Assembly: GCA_947504195.1 (NCBI GenBank)
Contig: CANNGN010000001.1
Span: 372,001 to 436,000 of the forward strand
Reading direction: 5' to 3'
Length of the DNA: 64,000 bases
DNA from: an uncultured Vibrio sp.
GTDB lineage: Bacteria > Pseudomonadota > Gammaproteobacteria > Enterobacterales > Vibrionaceae
In this document: positions 19,108 to 28,136 of the stretch, piece by piece
How the letters are laid out: every line of letters starts with the position of its first letter
Numbering within the stretch: position 1 is the stretch's first letter
Notes under the pieces: generated by a model
What the model was told of the DNA's origin: nothing
Databases searched by the model: none
The model's input: only the letters and a program-made list of their open reading frames with translations
Translations under genes and position numbers: made by a program

Positions 19108-21156
19108 ATGAATAAGTTGGTTGTGGTTTTTTTTGTAATCCTGTTTTCCTCGCAGACATTCGGGGCTAAAGATACGGAAAGCAGCATTACGATAAGCCAC
19201 ACTCATAATATAAAGCATAGTATTCAATTGCTTATAAATAGGTTGGAAACGCAGAAGGTCAAGACGGAGAGAGAAGTAGAGAGTATATTGCTACAACTCG
19301 AATCCAAAGGAGAGCTCAGTTATTATATTCCTAGTTCATTAAATGTAGACGTAAAATTAGCCGCTTTTCTCTTATTCTCTGCTGTTGCGAACGAACGACT
19401 GGTCGACGTTATTGAAGAAAGCGTTAGCCAACATTTCGATGTCAACTCTCTTCTACATCTAGCGTTTATTCTCAATACTGATGATCCATTACAATTCGCT
19501 AAAAACATTCTTTATTCACGATCTCTAGATTTCGAGAAAGTGATCGAATCATTTTCTCAATATACGTGCATCAATTCGCAACCATTGAGCGCTTATGCGG
19601 AATCTTTGACAGAATCATATCGGATAACACCTCTAATCGAATCGGCGAGTATCACACTATACCGTCGCTCTGAACACGAAACTGCACAGGTTTCATTTCG
19701 AAAGAAACACTCACAGCAATGGAAGCAATCCTTCGATTTACAGTGGGAACCAATCAGTCGTTCACTATCTGGCAGCATTGTATATCTAGAGCCGAATACT
19801 GAATATGACGTAAAGGTTACGTTGTTCAATTCATCAGAGAGGCTTAGTACGAGCTTCTATTCATTTATAACTTGGCCTAATACTCCTCCTATAGACAACA
19901 ATAAAGTATTTAAATTGTCAGATATCTATGAGGGTGGGCCGTTAGATTTGACCAAACTCGGTATATCTGGCAGTAAATCGGGATGGGCCGTGATTGAGGG
20001 GGATCCCACTACGCCGATTGTGGTTGAAGAGGGAAGTGACTCTGCGATTAACATCGGATCCAATTCATATGTTTACTTCAAAAATATAACGGTAAATGGA
20101 GGAGGTAGAAACGCAATTCGTAGCGAGCAAGCTCATCATTTATGGTTTGATGGATGTGATATCTCCGGCTGGGGAAGAACTGGTGAGAAACTCAATGATG
20201 GACGCTATTATGATGAGAAAAGCAGAGACTTAATTAACTACGATTCCGCATTTTATCTCAAGCAGACAGGGGTTGTAGTTGTCGAAAATTGTCATGTACA
20301 CAGCCCCAAAGGCAGTGCAAATAATTGGTCATCCGGTCATCCTGCTGGTCCAAACGCCTATTTAGCATGGGCAAGTCATCCTAATTCTGAGCTTAGTGGA
20401 CAAGTAATACTGCGAAATAATCACTTTTATGGCAAATCAGATCATCGATTTAACGATGTAATCGAAGGATACAAAAATGGCTATGTTTATGGTGGCTTTG
20501 TTCGAGACTCTGCTATTTATAACAATAAGCTGGAATATGCTAACGACGATATTATCGAAATCGATGGTGGGCAAAGTAATGTATTGCTTTACAATAACGA
20601 TATATCAAATGGATACGTTGGTATTAGCGCTATTCCCAATGTAAAAGGACCATCATTTATATTCAATAATCATGTCCATAGCTTAGGTGACGATTCAGGG
20701 AAATCATGGGCCTCGATTAAGCTTGGTGGTTTAAAAAGCCGACCTAAAGGAAAGACTAATATCTTTTACAATTTGATTCGTACTAACAGCAACGGTATTT
20801 CTTATGCTGGATATTTAGGGGATTCAAGCTTTTGGGCTGACGCTCGTTCGAACGTTATAATTCATGACTTTTACTCAAAAAATCGTGGGTTTAGTATTTA
20901 CGATAAATACCCATCTGGCTTGTCTAACTTTTCAAACAATTACATGTTTAATATAATAACTAAGCAACCATTATTTGATGCCCAAATAGCAGCAGACTTT
21001 TATGATATTGAGTTAGTTAACGATAATATTGCTAATAGTATTTGGCATTCACCGGAGTTATCGACAACATTCAATATACCGGAAGCGCTGAGAGTACCTA
21101 ATATGACCAAGGTCGATGGTTCAGGTGCGGTCATCATTGGGTATACCTACCCTTAA
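19108..21156 (+). CDS. Secreted parallel beta-helix protein, possible polysaccharide lyase/epimerase
   Basis: A 682-residue exported protein. A signal peptide spans about residues 1-20, with the likely cut after QTFGA. It is followed by a helical region (to about 160) and a beta-rich, fibronectin-III-like segment (about 190-275, including YLEPNTEYDVKVTLF). From about 305 to 610 come PbH1-type repeats (YVYFKNITVNGGG, LWFDGCDISGWG, VVVENCHVHSPKGS, VILRNNHFYGKSDH, LLYNNDISNGYVG, FIFNNHVHSLGD). Such right-handed helices occur in polysaccharide lyases, C5-epimerases and depolymerases. Position at the end of the EPS operon suggests it modifies or trims the polymer. The catalytic residues are not identified. 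Confidence 0.7.
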   Translation: MNKLVVVFFVILFSSQTFGAKDTESSITISHTHNIKHSIQLLINRLETQKVKTEREVESILLQLESKGELSYYIPSSLNVDVKLAAFLLFSAVANERLVDVIEESVSQHFDVNSLLHLAFILNTDDPLQFAKNILYSRSLDFEKVIESFSQYTCINSQPLSAYAESLTESYRITPLIESASITLYRRSEHETAQVSFRKKHSQQWKQSFDLQWEPISRSLSGSIVYLEPNTEYDVKVTLFNSSERLSTSFYSFITWPNTPPIDNNKVFKLSDIYEGGPLDLTKLGISGSKSGWAVIEGDPTTPIVVEEGSDSAINIGSNSYVYFKNITVNGGGRNAIRSEQAHHLWFDGCDISGWGRTGEKLNDGRYYDEKSRDLINYDSAFYLKQTGVVVVENCHVHSPKGSANNWSSGHPAGPNAYLAWASHPNSELSGQVILRNNHFYGKSDHRFNDVIEGYKNGYVYGGFVRDSAIYNNKLEYANDDIIEIDGGQSNVLLYNNDISNGYVGISAIPNVKGPSFIFNNHVHSLGDDSGKSWASIKLGGLKSRPKGKTNIFYNLIRTNSNGISYAGYLGDSSFWADARSNVIIHDFYSKNRGFSIYDKYPSGLSNFSNNYMFNIITKQPLFDAQIAADFYDIELVNDNIANSIWHSPELSTTFNIPEALRVPNMTKVDGSGAVIIGYTYP

Positions 21157-21306
21157 TACACTTTTAATAACAGCTGCTAAGATTTAAAAATCTGGATAAT
21201 TATTACATGCGATAAATAAAAGTGTGTAGCAGATCATTCCAAGTAATATCTGTTACAACGACTCCCAGTATTGAAACCCACAATTGACATTTTTTAAAAT
21301 TAACGA

Positions 21307-22992
21307 CTAATCAAAACTTATCTCGTTGGGCGTAAAATTCCATTTATTAGTTACATCAAAGGATGATTCGCCGTTTTGATATAATCTATTTTCAGATAAT
21401 CTTCCAGAAACAAATTTATTCCTTTCACTACGAATATGGAATAAGCTCATTCCATGCAATGGTGATATATTTTTCTCTGTGTAACCAAAATACTTTGTTA
21501 ATGTAGGAAAAATATTAAAGTGAGACAATTTATTTCTGTTGAATTCTGCGGCATTGGCTAGATTCAACAATTCTTCTTTATTATCAGTAAATACAATAAA
21601 TGGAACTGTAGTTTCATAAGGAACAATACTTTCTACTGAGCAATGTGTTATAGAACGGCCGTTATCAAATAAGTTTTGCCCATGATCCGATGTATAAATA
21701 ATTATTGTGTCTTTATATGAAACACCGTCTAATAAATTTTTAAAGAAAGAGTCAGTCAAATAATGAATAGAATTTTTATAATTTAAAATTCTTCTTTCTT
21801 TTTTATTTTTTTCTTTCCTTTTAAACTTAAATAATCTCTCATTATCTGGTGTTAATGGACGATAGGGGAAATGCACACCGCTTTTTACTGCGTAAATAAA
21901 AACAGGTTTGTTACTCTCTTGTGATGTGTACTTTTTAATCAACTTAGCTATATTCGTGTCTTTGTCATAACTCGTTTTGCCTTGGATGCTCAAATAATCA
22001 TCGATGTATTTTTTTTCTTTAAGTTTCATGCCATTGTTCAATTGGCCATCATCCATTTGCCCCTCCAACATAACTGTTTTATACCCAGCATTTTGCGCGT
22101 ATTGCCAGATGTATGGATTGGTAACATAGGTCTGACTAAAGTTATCTTCATTGGGACCGAATCGTAAAATTTGATTACTTGCCGAACTGCAGTTTGAGCC
22201 CGATATGGCGGTTCCGAAATTCACAAATCTATGTTTTTGAGAAACCAAGTAGGGAGTAATACCTTGATCTTTGTTGATATCTAAATAGTCGGCGCGGACA
22301 CTTTCATCAACAATTAATATAATGTTTTTTCTTTTTACTTGAGTAGATGAAATGTGTTCATTAACGGGTAATCTTTTTGGAGAAGAAATTACAACTTTTT
22401 CAAAATATATGATCGAAGCTAGAACAGGAAGCTTGTATTGAATGGGAGTTTGCTCTAATCCATACCCACCTCTTGGCCATGAGATCGCAAATAAAATAAA
22501 GAACGGGAGAATGGCGAATATATAGCTCACTTTTCCAATAAAAAACCTGTCTTTTATCTTAATAGTAACTTTGGGTGGAGGTAAAAGTAACGTAAGACTG
22601 AACAATGAAATTGCGACTGCAGATGCTATTTCGGTAGAAAAATGCTTTATGCCTTTAGAGGCAAAACTTATGTTTTCGATTAATACATAGAGACTATCGT
22701 ATGTGATAGAAATACCACTGATATCTAAATAACTAAGGCTTATCAATGTTGATGAAAAAAATAAAATCGTTGCGAACAAGCGAATAACGAAGTGTGAAAA
22801 GAAAGAAAATGAAATAAGTGAAATAAAACATAGCAACCACAAAGAAAAAAATATGCCTAAATAAATTACACCGTGAGCTTTTAGAAGATCATCAATACGT
22901 TCACCAAAAAAATAATTATCTGAAAGAAATAGTAACGCAATAATACCAATTAGTTTAAAGATAACGAGAAACGTATTTTTGTGCAAACTCAT
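21307..22992 (-). CDS. Membrane-anchored sulfatase-fold enzyme (phosphoethanolamine transferase-like)
   Basis: About 561 residues. Roughly five N-terminal membrane helices (residues 5-180) precede a periplasmic alkaline-phosphatase-superfamily domain. The domain opens with NIILIVDESVRADYL, has a GSNCSSASN nucleophile region, and ends with the metal motif YTSDHGQNLFD. This layout is that of EptA-like phosphoethanolamine transferases and LTA-synthase-like enzymes, so it may decorate lipid A or the polymer. The ATG at 22992 has AGGA just upstream; a TTG at 23064 would add 24 residues. It is convergent with the EPS operon and very AT-rich. Confidence 0.72.
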   Translation of the reverse strand: MSLHKNTFLVIFKLIGIIALLFLSDNYFFGERIDDLLKAHGVIYLGIFFSLWLLCFISLISFSFFSHFVIRLFATILFFSSTLISLSYLDISGISITYDSLYVLIENISFASKGIKHFSTEIASAVAISLFSLTLLLPPPKVTIKIKDRFFIGKVSYIFAILPFFILFAISWPRGGYGLEQTPIQYKLPVLASIIYFEKVVISSPKRLPVNEHISSTQVKRKNIILIVDESVRADYLDINKDQGITPYLVSQKHRFVNFGTAISGSNCSSASNQILRFGPNEDNFSQTYVTNPYIWQYAQNAGYKTVMLEGQMDDGQLNNGMKLKEKKYIDDYLSIQGKTSYDKDTNIAKLIKKYTSQESNKPVFIYAVKSGVHFPYRPLTPDNERLFKFKRKEKNKKERRILNYKNSIHYLTDSFFKNLLDGVSYKDTIIIYTSDHGQNLFDNGRSITHCSVESIVPYETTVPFIVFTDNKEELLNLANAAEFNRNKLSHFNIFPTLTKYFGYTEKNISPLHGMSLFHIRSERNKFVSGRLSENRLYQNGESSFDVTNKWNFTPNEISFD

Positions 22993-23239
22993 AAAAATCC
23001 TACGAAATTTTTCGTTCGATATAAAAAACGAGCCAATAATAGTGAGAATAATTGGGTCGGTCAATCAAATATAGTCTCAAAGCTAGGACTATAGAGAGTA
23101 TAGCTCAATTTTTTTTTAATACTCGGGTATCTCATCTATATTGATGAATTAGTTAATAAAACATAACGCCATAGTGTTTGTAGAAAGACATGAATACGAT
23201 AAAGTAACTAATACATGATATAAATTAATAAGGTATACA

Positions 23240-23653
23240 ATGATAGTCGGCTTTCATGATATGGAGGACACCGTTAGCTTGGGATTCTCCGTTATTGTTG
23301 CGAAGGACAGTGATGGTTTTGTCTACGTCAAACACCAAGATAGAACGACATGGGAAATCCCCGGAGGTCATATTGAACCTGGTGAAACTGCTAATCAAGC
23401 CGCTTGCCGAGAATTAAGAGAAGAAACAGGTGCTTTGGAGTTTGATATTCAATCTGTGTGCGATTATTCCATAACATTAAATGGTAAGGTTTCTTATGGT
23501 CGATTGTACTATGCTGAAATTCATTCTTACACAGGCATACTTGAATTTGAGACTGAGCAAGTTTGCTCCTTTTCTAAGATGCCAATCAATTTAACCTATC
23601 CAAATATCCAGCCATATATCTTTGATGAGGTGCTTCGTCGGTTAGCGAAATAG
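23240..23653 (+). CDS. NUDIX hydrolase
   Basis: A 137-residue NUDIX enzyme. The full box is visible, starting at [20 protein letters not shown] and continuing EETGAL (about residues 47-72), which coordinates divalent metal and cleaves nucleoside-diphosphate-linked compounds. An AAGG site lies upstream. It is a lone gene with a divergent neighbour, and no substrate can be deduced. It resembles the small 8-oxo-dGTP/mutT-like group but may equally be a sugar-nucleotide hydrolase. Confidence 0.85.
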   Translation: MIVGFHDMEDTVSLGFSVIVAKDSDGFVYVKHQDRTTWEIPGGHIEPGETANQAACRELREETGALEFDIQSVCDYSITLNGKVSYGRLYYAEIHSYTGILEFETEQVCSFSKMPINLTYPNIQPYIFDEVLRRLAK

Positions 23654-23970
23654 TTTGGCTGATCCATGTTTATCGTTCGATGTGAAAATACAAATGGTAT
23701 AAACGAAATGAGTTGTAATATGTGCTTATTGTGTCAGTAGTGAAACTCTTATATTCAAAGACAAATAATATACGAAAGTGATCTGTTGTCGATAAATGAG
23801 GTTTTACTGTTACTTGTATGAGAACAACGGAATTTAATCGATAGATTCTTATTTTCTTACTATCAATCTAAAATTTATACGATTAAGTTAGCGCTCTCAT
23901 AGCAACATGTTTCTTAAATGGAACTCCAAACTATCGTTAAAAATTTAGGTAATTATATAGAGGGTAATAA
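23654..23970. other. 317-base intergenic region, no feature recognised
   Basis: AT-rich spacer between the NUDIX gene and aqpZ. It presumably holds the aqpZ promoter. No hairpin terminator, RNA gene or open frame of note was seen. Confidence 0.5.
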
Positions 23971-24666
23971 ATGACGTTAACAAAAAAGTTAGGTGCTGAG
24001 TTTATCGGTACGTTCTGGTTAGTACTTGGTGGTTGTGGCAGCGCAGTGTTGGCGGCTGCGTTTCCAGATGTTGGTATTGGTCTAATGGGTGTTTCATTGG
24101 CGTTTGGTTTGACCGTTTTAACCATGGCTTACGCGATTGGCCATGTTTCTGGCTGTCATCTTAACCCAGCAGTATCATTTGGGTTATGGTCTGGTGGACG
24201 CTTTTCTTCAAGCGAACTCGCTCCTTACATAATTGCGCAAGTGGCTGGAGGTATTGCAGGGGCTACTGTCCTATATGTTATCGCTTCTGGGCAAGCTGGT
24301 TTTGATGCTTCAGCAGGTTTTGCTTCGAATGGCTTTGGTGAGTATTCTCCAGGTGGTTATAGCCTTGTCGCTGCTTTAGTGACTGAAATTGTTATGACGT
24401 TTATGTTTTTAATTATTATTTTGGGTGCAACAGATAGTCGTGCGCCAAAAGGTTTCGCACCTATCGCGATAGGATTGGGTTTAACGCTAATTCACTTGAT
24501 TAGTATTCCGGTTACGAATACGTCGGTTAACCCTGCCCGAAGCACTGGGGTAGCATTATTCCAAGGTGATTGGGCTATATCTCAATTGTGGCTATTTTGG
24601 GTAGCTCCTATTATTGGTGCAGTGCTAGCTGGTATCGTCTATCGCTGGTTTGAAAGCGAAGAGTAA
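23971..24666 (+). CDS. aqpZ: Aquaporin Z
   Basis: Inner-membrane water channel, 231 residues with six membrane helices. The two NPA half-helices are present: HLNPAVSFG (Asn65-Pro66-Ala67) and SVNPARSTG in the second half. The selectivity-filter His, Thr and Arg occur in [19 protein letters not shown], which is the water-selective AqpZ pattern rather than the glycerol type. A monocistronic unit is supported by a strong terminator 18 bases downstream. Confidence 0.95.
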   Translation: MTLTKKLGAEFIGTFWLVLGGCGSAVLAAAFPDVGIGLMGVSLAFGLTVLTMAYAIGHVSGCHLNPAVSFGLWSGGRFSSSELAPYIIAQVAGGIAGATVLYVIASGQAGFDASAGFASNGFGEYSPGGYSLVAALVTEIVMTFMFLIIILGATDSRAPKGFAPIAIGLGLTLIHLISIPVTNTSVNPARSTGVALFQGDWAISQLWLFWVAPIIGAVLAGIVYRWFESEE

Positions 24667-24684
24667 TATTAGATACTGACGATG

Positions 24685-24719
24685 TGGGCCATTTGAAAAC
24701 TTCAGATGGCCCATTTTTT
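24685..24719 (+). terminator. Rho-independent terminator of aqpZ
   Basis: TGGGCCAT at 24685-24692 pairs with ATGGCCCA at 24706-24713, with an inner TGAA/TTCA pairing, followed by six T. Confidence 0.85.
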
Positions 24720-24924
24720 ATGAGAATAGGGAAGACGCTATAATTAGGTGTCGCTCCGGCTTTCATATTCGACAGCACATAATATCGGAGGTTTCATTAC
24801 GTAAGGGGAACCATTTAAACCTTAGATACTCTAAACTAACTATGAAGGTGGGTGGACACTTCATGTTCTCAATGTGTTCGCTTTCGATGTTTAACAGTTT
24901 GAGGTATTACTAAGAGAGGTTGAT

Positions 24925-25350
24925 ATGAGTAAATTGGTGGTTTTGACAAAATTTTCTTTTCCTCTCGATGCAAATATTGCGAAAGCAAATTTGGAAAGTG
25001 TCGGAATTCCTGCGTTTATCGCTGATGAGCATACGATCAATATGCAGTGGCTCTATTCCGATGCAATGGGTGGGGTTAGGTTGCTGGTTCCAGAGGAGCA
25101 CTACGATGAAGCGCTCGAACTCATTGGAGAAGATTTTTCTAACGTTGTCGAACCTGAAGAACAAGATACAAACCCAAGTGATCTGCATGAGATAAAATGT
25201 TGTGGAGAATGCCAAAGTACGAATATCAAAGAGTACACTAAAGGTAAGCAATCAGCTTTTGTGGTTTTTCTTCTTTTAGGATTCCCATTATTTTTTTATC
25301 AGCATGGCGTTAAATGTGAAGACTGTGGGCGCTTTAAAAAACACGCTTAA
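24925..25350 (+). CDS. DUF2007-domain protein
   Basis: Small cytoplasmic protein of 141 residues. The first 70 or so residues (VVLTKFSFPLDANIAKANLE, then SVGIPAFIADE and GGVRLLVPEEHYDEALELI) follow the DUF2007 pattern, a ferredoxin-like fold of unknown role. The C-terminal part has two CxxC-type pairs (KCCGECQ and KCEDCGRF) flanking a hydrophobic stretch (FVVFLLLGFPLFFY), suggesting a zinc ribbon and a membrane anchor. A GAGAGG site precedes the ATG. It is a lone gene. Confidence 0.7.
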   Translation: MSKLVVLTKFSFPLDANIAKANLESVGIPAFIADEHTINMQWLYSDAMGGVRLLVPEEHYDEALELIGEDFSNVVEPEEQDTNPSDLHEIKCCGECQSTNIKEYTKGKQSAFVVFLLLGFPLFFYQHGVKCEDCGRFKKHA

Positions 25351-25668
25351 TTTATATCTTAATACTTTTCGCCTCTAATCTACGTCTTAATGTAAACCTG
25401 AAAATAATATGTGAATTGATTTACGTTCACTCAATTCAACTATTACCTGTCCATTATCTACGCCTAAATGTGATTAAATAACATAAAACGAATTAGAATA
25501 GGGAAGTAACACTTCACTATTCTATTGAGTTGCCGATCATTCGTGGTAAAGTAAATTTTGTGATGTGGTTCAATAAATACTTTTAATAGTACTTCATACT
25601 GTTAATTGTCATTGCAATTCATTTTCCACATAATTAAGAAACGATCGAGCGCAGAACGGAGTCTGGTA
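25351..25668. other. 318-base intergenic region, no feature recognised
   Basis: AT-rich spacer between two small genes. It likely carries the promoter of the DUF1772-like gene. No terminator-like hairpin with a T-run, RNA gene or coding stretch was identified. Confidence 0.5.
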
Positions 25669-26127
25669 ATGGAATCAAAATCTTTTAGCATTATATTAGT
25701 TATATCTACGATGTTGACAGGTTTGCTAGCTGGATTTTTCTATACGTGGTCTTTTACTATTATGCAAAGTTTGGATCTCGCGGGACCAATTTCAGCTTCT
25801 AGAGCTATGGTATCAATTAATGCACATATTAGGGACGGATGGTTTGGTACTATTTTCTTTGGGGCACCAATTTCAGTAATAATATCATTAGTGGTGCTCT
25901 TAAGAGCAAATCAGAATGGTGTGAAGTGGGCATTTATTGCAATGTTTTTTGCCATGTGTTCATTAGCGGTGACATTCACTCAACACCTGCCACTAAATGA
26001 ACAACTGGCAAATGGTCTTCGCTGGAGCGAATACTTTGAAGTTTGGACACAATGGAACCATGTACGAATGACAACATCAACGTTGGCTTTTATCTGTATG
26101 TTGTTTGTATTGATATCGAGAGATTAA
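25669..26127 (+). CDS. DUF1772-like small membrane protein
   Basis: A 152-residue protein with four hydrophobic helices (about residues 6-28, 58-80, 85-105 and 130-150). The family look is LAGFFYTWSFTIMQSLD early, HIRDGWFGTIFFGAP mid-protein, QHLPLNEQLA, and a polar W-rich segment EYFEVWTQWNHVRM, as in DUF1772/anthrone-oxygenase-like proteins. The ATG at 25669 has GGAG upstream and is preferred over a TTG at 25606. The function in bacteria is not established. Confidence 0.68.
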   Translation: MESKSFSIILVISTMLTGLLAGFFYTWSFTIMQSLDLAGPISASRAMVSINAHIRDGWFGTIFFGAPISVIISLVVLLRANQNGVKWAFIAMFFAMCSLAVTFTQHLPLNEQLANGLRWSEYFEVWTQWNHVRMTTSTLAFICMLFVLISRD

Positions 26128-27024
26128 GTTTTTGATATTATTACGGTAATTTCATTGGCGTGATAAGCGTTTACATACTTCTGCTATGAGGTCATCAACT
26201 GCTAGTTCTCTTTTATATACTATAAATTACCGAACAAACACACATAATATCTATCATTTACTTCAACAGTGTAAAATATCTACTCTTCAAAAACTTGCTA
26301 ATACTGCGCATGATTTTACTGATTTAAATGCGATCTATATCTCAATTTAAATACTTTTTAGTCGTAATCATTATACAATTATAGAATAACTTCCTGTGTA
26401 TTATGTATGACTAAATGAATAACTTCATATTACATTACCATACTCTTCCTTAGTTCTAATACTGTGCTTTTAGGGCGGAAATCTTTCAAAATCCCTATCC
26501 TTCTTGTAGAAGGATAGGAATGCATTGGTTGACGTCATCTCACATCAATCAAACTTCAAACTGAATAAAATAAATATGAAATGAAATAATTCGATGTGTA
26601 TAACGTTATTGATTTGGGTAATTGATTATGATCAATTATTACAACCATAAACGGTTATTAAAGGACTAAGTTAAGGTTTTTTTATAACTTTTATTACGTT
26701 TTCTAAACTTTATTTAAGTTTTTGTTTAGAGTTCTTCAATCCGAATTAATATCAAATTAACGGGTATCTCAATTAGCATTTTTAAAGTATTAATAATTTC
26801 ACGTTATAAATTTAATACCTTAAATTGAAGATCATGATCACAAAATTGTACAGAACAATGCGTGACTTCAAATTAGCTATCTAATCACATTTACAGTAGT
26901 GCTCTCTCTATAGTAAAACGAACTTTATATTGTACTACAATATTATTTCCATACAGGAGTATTGTCGTACAAAAGTACTTATAAGTGGAAGTTCAATTCC
27001 CTCTTTGAGACCTATGGAGTAATC
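26128..27024. other. 897-base AT-rich intergenic region before the sugar ABC operon
   Basis: No gene is supported on either strand. Besides the hairpin at 26494-26518 the region holds long A/T tracts and GATCATGATC near 26830, next to a TCACA half-site. It is the obvious place for the regulated promoter(s) of the importer operon at 27025. A 54-codon frame at 26186-26350 was judged chance. Confidence 0.5.
26494..26518. repeat. Perfect 10-bp inverted repeat (hairpin)
   Basis: CCTATCCTTC and GAAGGATAGG are separated by the 5-base loop TTGTA. No T-run follows on either strand, so it may be a protein-binding palindrome or a degenerate terminator. Confidence 0.6.
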
Positions 27025-28113
27025 ATGTCTACTGTTAAACTAAAAAATCTTGTAAAGCGTTACGGCGACGTAACTGTTGTTCAAGGAATTGACCTAGAAG
27101 TTCAATCTGAAGAATTCGTTGTATTGGTTGGGCCTTCTGGTTGTGGTAAATCTACCACGTTAAGAATGCTTGCTGGATTGGAAGAGATTAGTGATGGCCA
27201 AGTAACTATCGCTGACCGCGTTGTTAACGATGTAGCACCAAAAGATCGTGACGTTGCAATGGTTTTCCAGAACTATGCGCTTTATCCGCATTTAACGGTT
27301 GCTGACAACATTGCATTTGGTCTGCGTATTCGTAAAGTGCCAAAACCTGAGATTGAAAAAGCAGTAGCGGATGTAGCTGAAATTCTTGAGCTAACACCTT
27401 TATTAGATCGTCGTCCTGCAGACCTATCTGGTGGACAACGTCAGCGTGTTGCAATGGGACGTGCGATTGTTCGTCACCCTAAGGTCTTCCTATTCGATGA
27501 GCCGTTATCCAACCTTGATGCTAAGTTACGTACACAAATGCGTGCTGAAATTAAAACTCTTCACAAACGTCTTGGTGTTACGAGTGTTTATGTAACGCAC
27601 GATCAGGTTGAGGCAATGACGCTCGCTGACCGTATTGTTGTAATGAGTGCTGGTAAGATCGAACAGGTAGGTACACCGATGGACCTGTTTAATAATCCAG
27701 CGAATACTTTCGTTGCTACCTTTATTGGTTCACCACCAATGAACATGATCGAAGCTACTGCCGAAGTAACTAGCGAAGGCTCATTTGCATTGTTTGATGG
27801 ACAACGTTGTCGTATTCCCGCATATGAAGAGTTAAACAATGGTGACGAAATCATTGTTGGTATTCGTCCTGAATATATCGACATCGAGCCTTCTGAAACT
27901 GCAAGCGAAATCAACATCAAGATAGATTTAGTTGAAACATTGGGCTCAGAAGCATTACTTCATGCAAAAATTCAAGATAAACCGTTCGTAATCAAAGTGG
28001 ACACCCACGGCGAGCTAACTCACTTAGATAATCTGAATAAGCTCTATTTCCGTCAAAATGTAATGGCTGTTTTCGATAAGAAAACGACCAAAGCTATGAC
28101 TCGTTCAAAATAA
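27025..28113 (+). CDS. Sugar ABC importer ATPase (AlgS/MsmX/UgpC type)
   Basis: CUT1-type ATPase of 362 residues energising the importer formed with the next three genes. Walker A is GPSGCGKST (about residues 38-46), the Q-loop follows in VFQNYALYPHLTV, the signature is LSGGQRQRVAMGRA, and Walker B is VFLFDEPLSNLD. The C-terminal third is the MalK-like OB regulatory domain (IVGIRPEYIDIEP). GGAG before the ATG at 27025 decides the start; a longer frame from 26962 lacks such a site. Length and order match AlgS of the Sphingomonas alginate importer. Confidence 0.88.
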   Translation: MSTVKLKNLVKRYGDVTVVQGIDLEVQSEEFVVLVGPSGCGKSTTLRMLAGLEEISDGQVTIADRVVNDVAPKDRDVAMVFQNYALYPHLTVADNIAFGLRIRKVPKPEIEKAVADVAEILELTPLLDRRPADLSGGQRQRVAMGRAIVRHPKVFLFDEPLSNLDAKLRTQMRAEIKTLHKRLGVTSVYVTHDQVEAMTLADRIVVMSAGKIEQVGTPMDLFNNPANTFVATFIGSPPMNMIEATAEVTSEGSFALFDGQRCRIPAYEELNNGDEIIVGIRPEYIDIEPSETASEINIKIDLVETLGSEALLHAKIQDKPFVIKVDTHGELTHLDNLNKLYFRQNVMAVFDKKTTKAMTRSK

Positions 28114-28136
28114 CGCTTATTAGTTAGGGAAATATT

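Noticed and set aside
26186-26350. 54-codon frame on the plus strand upstream of the sugar importer
   Set aside because: No ribosome site, composition typical of random AT-rich DNA, no recognisable motif.
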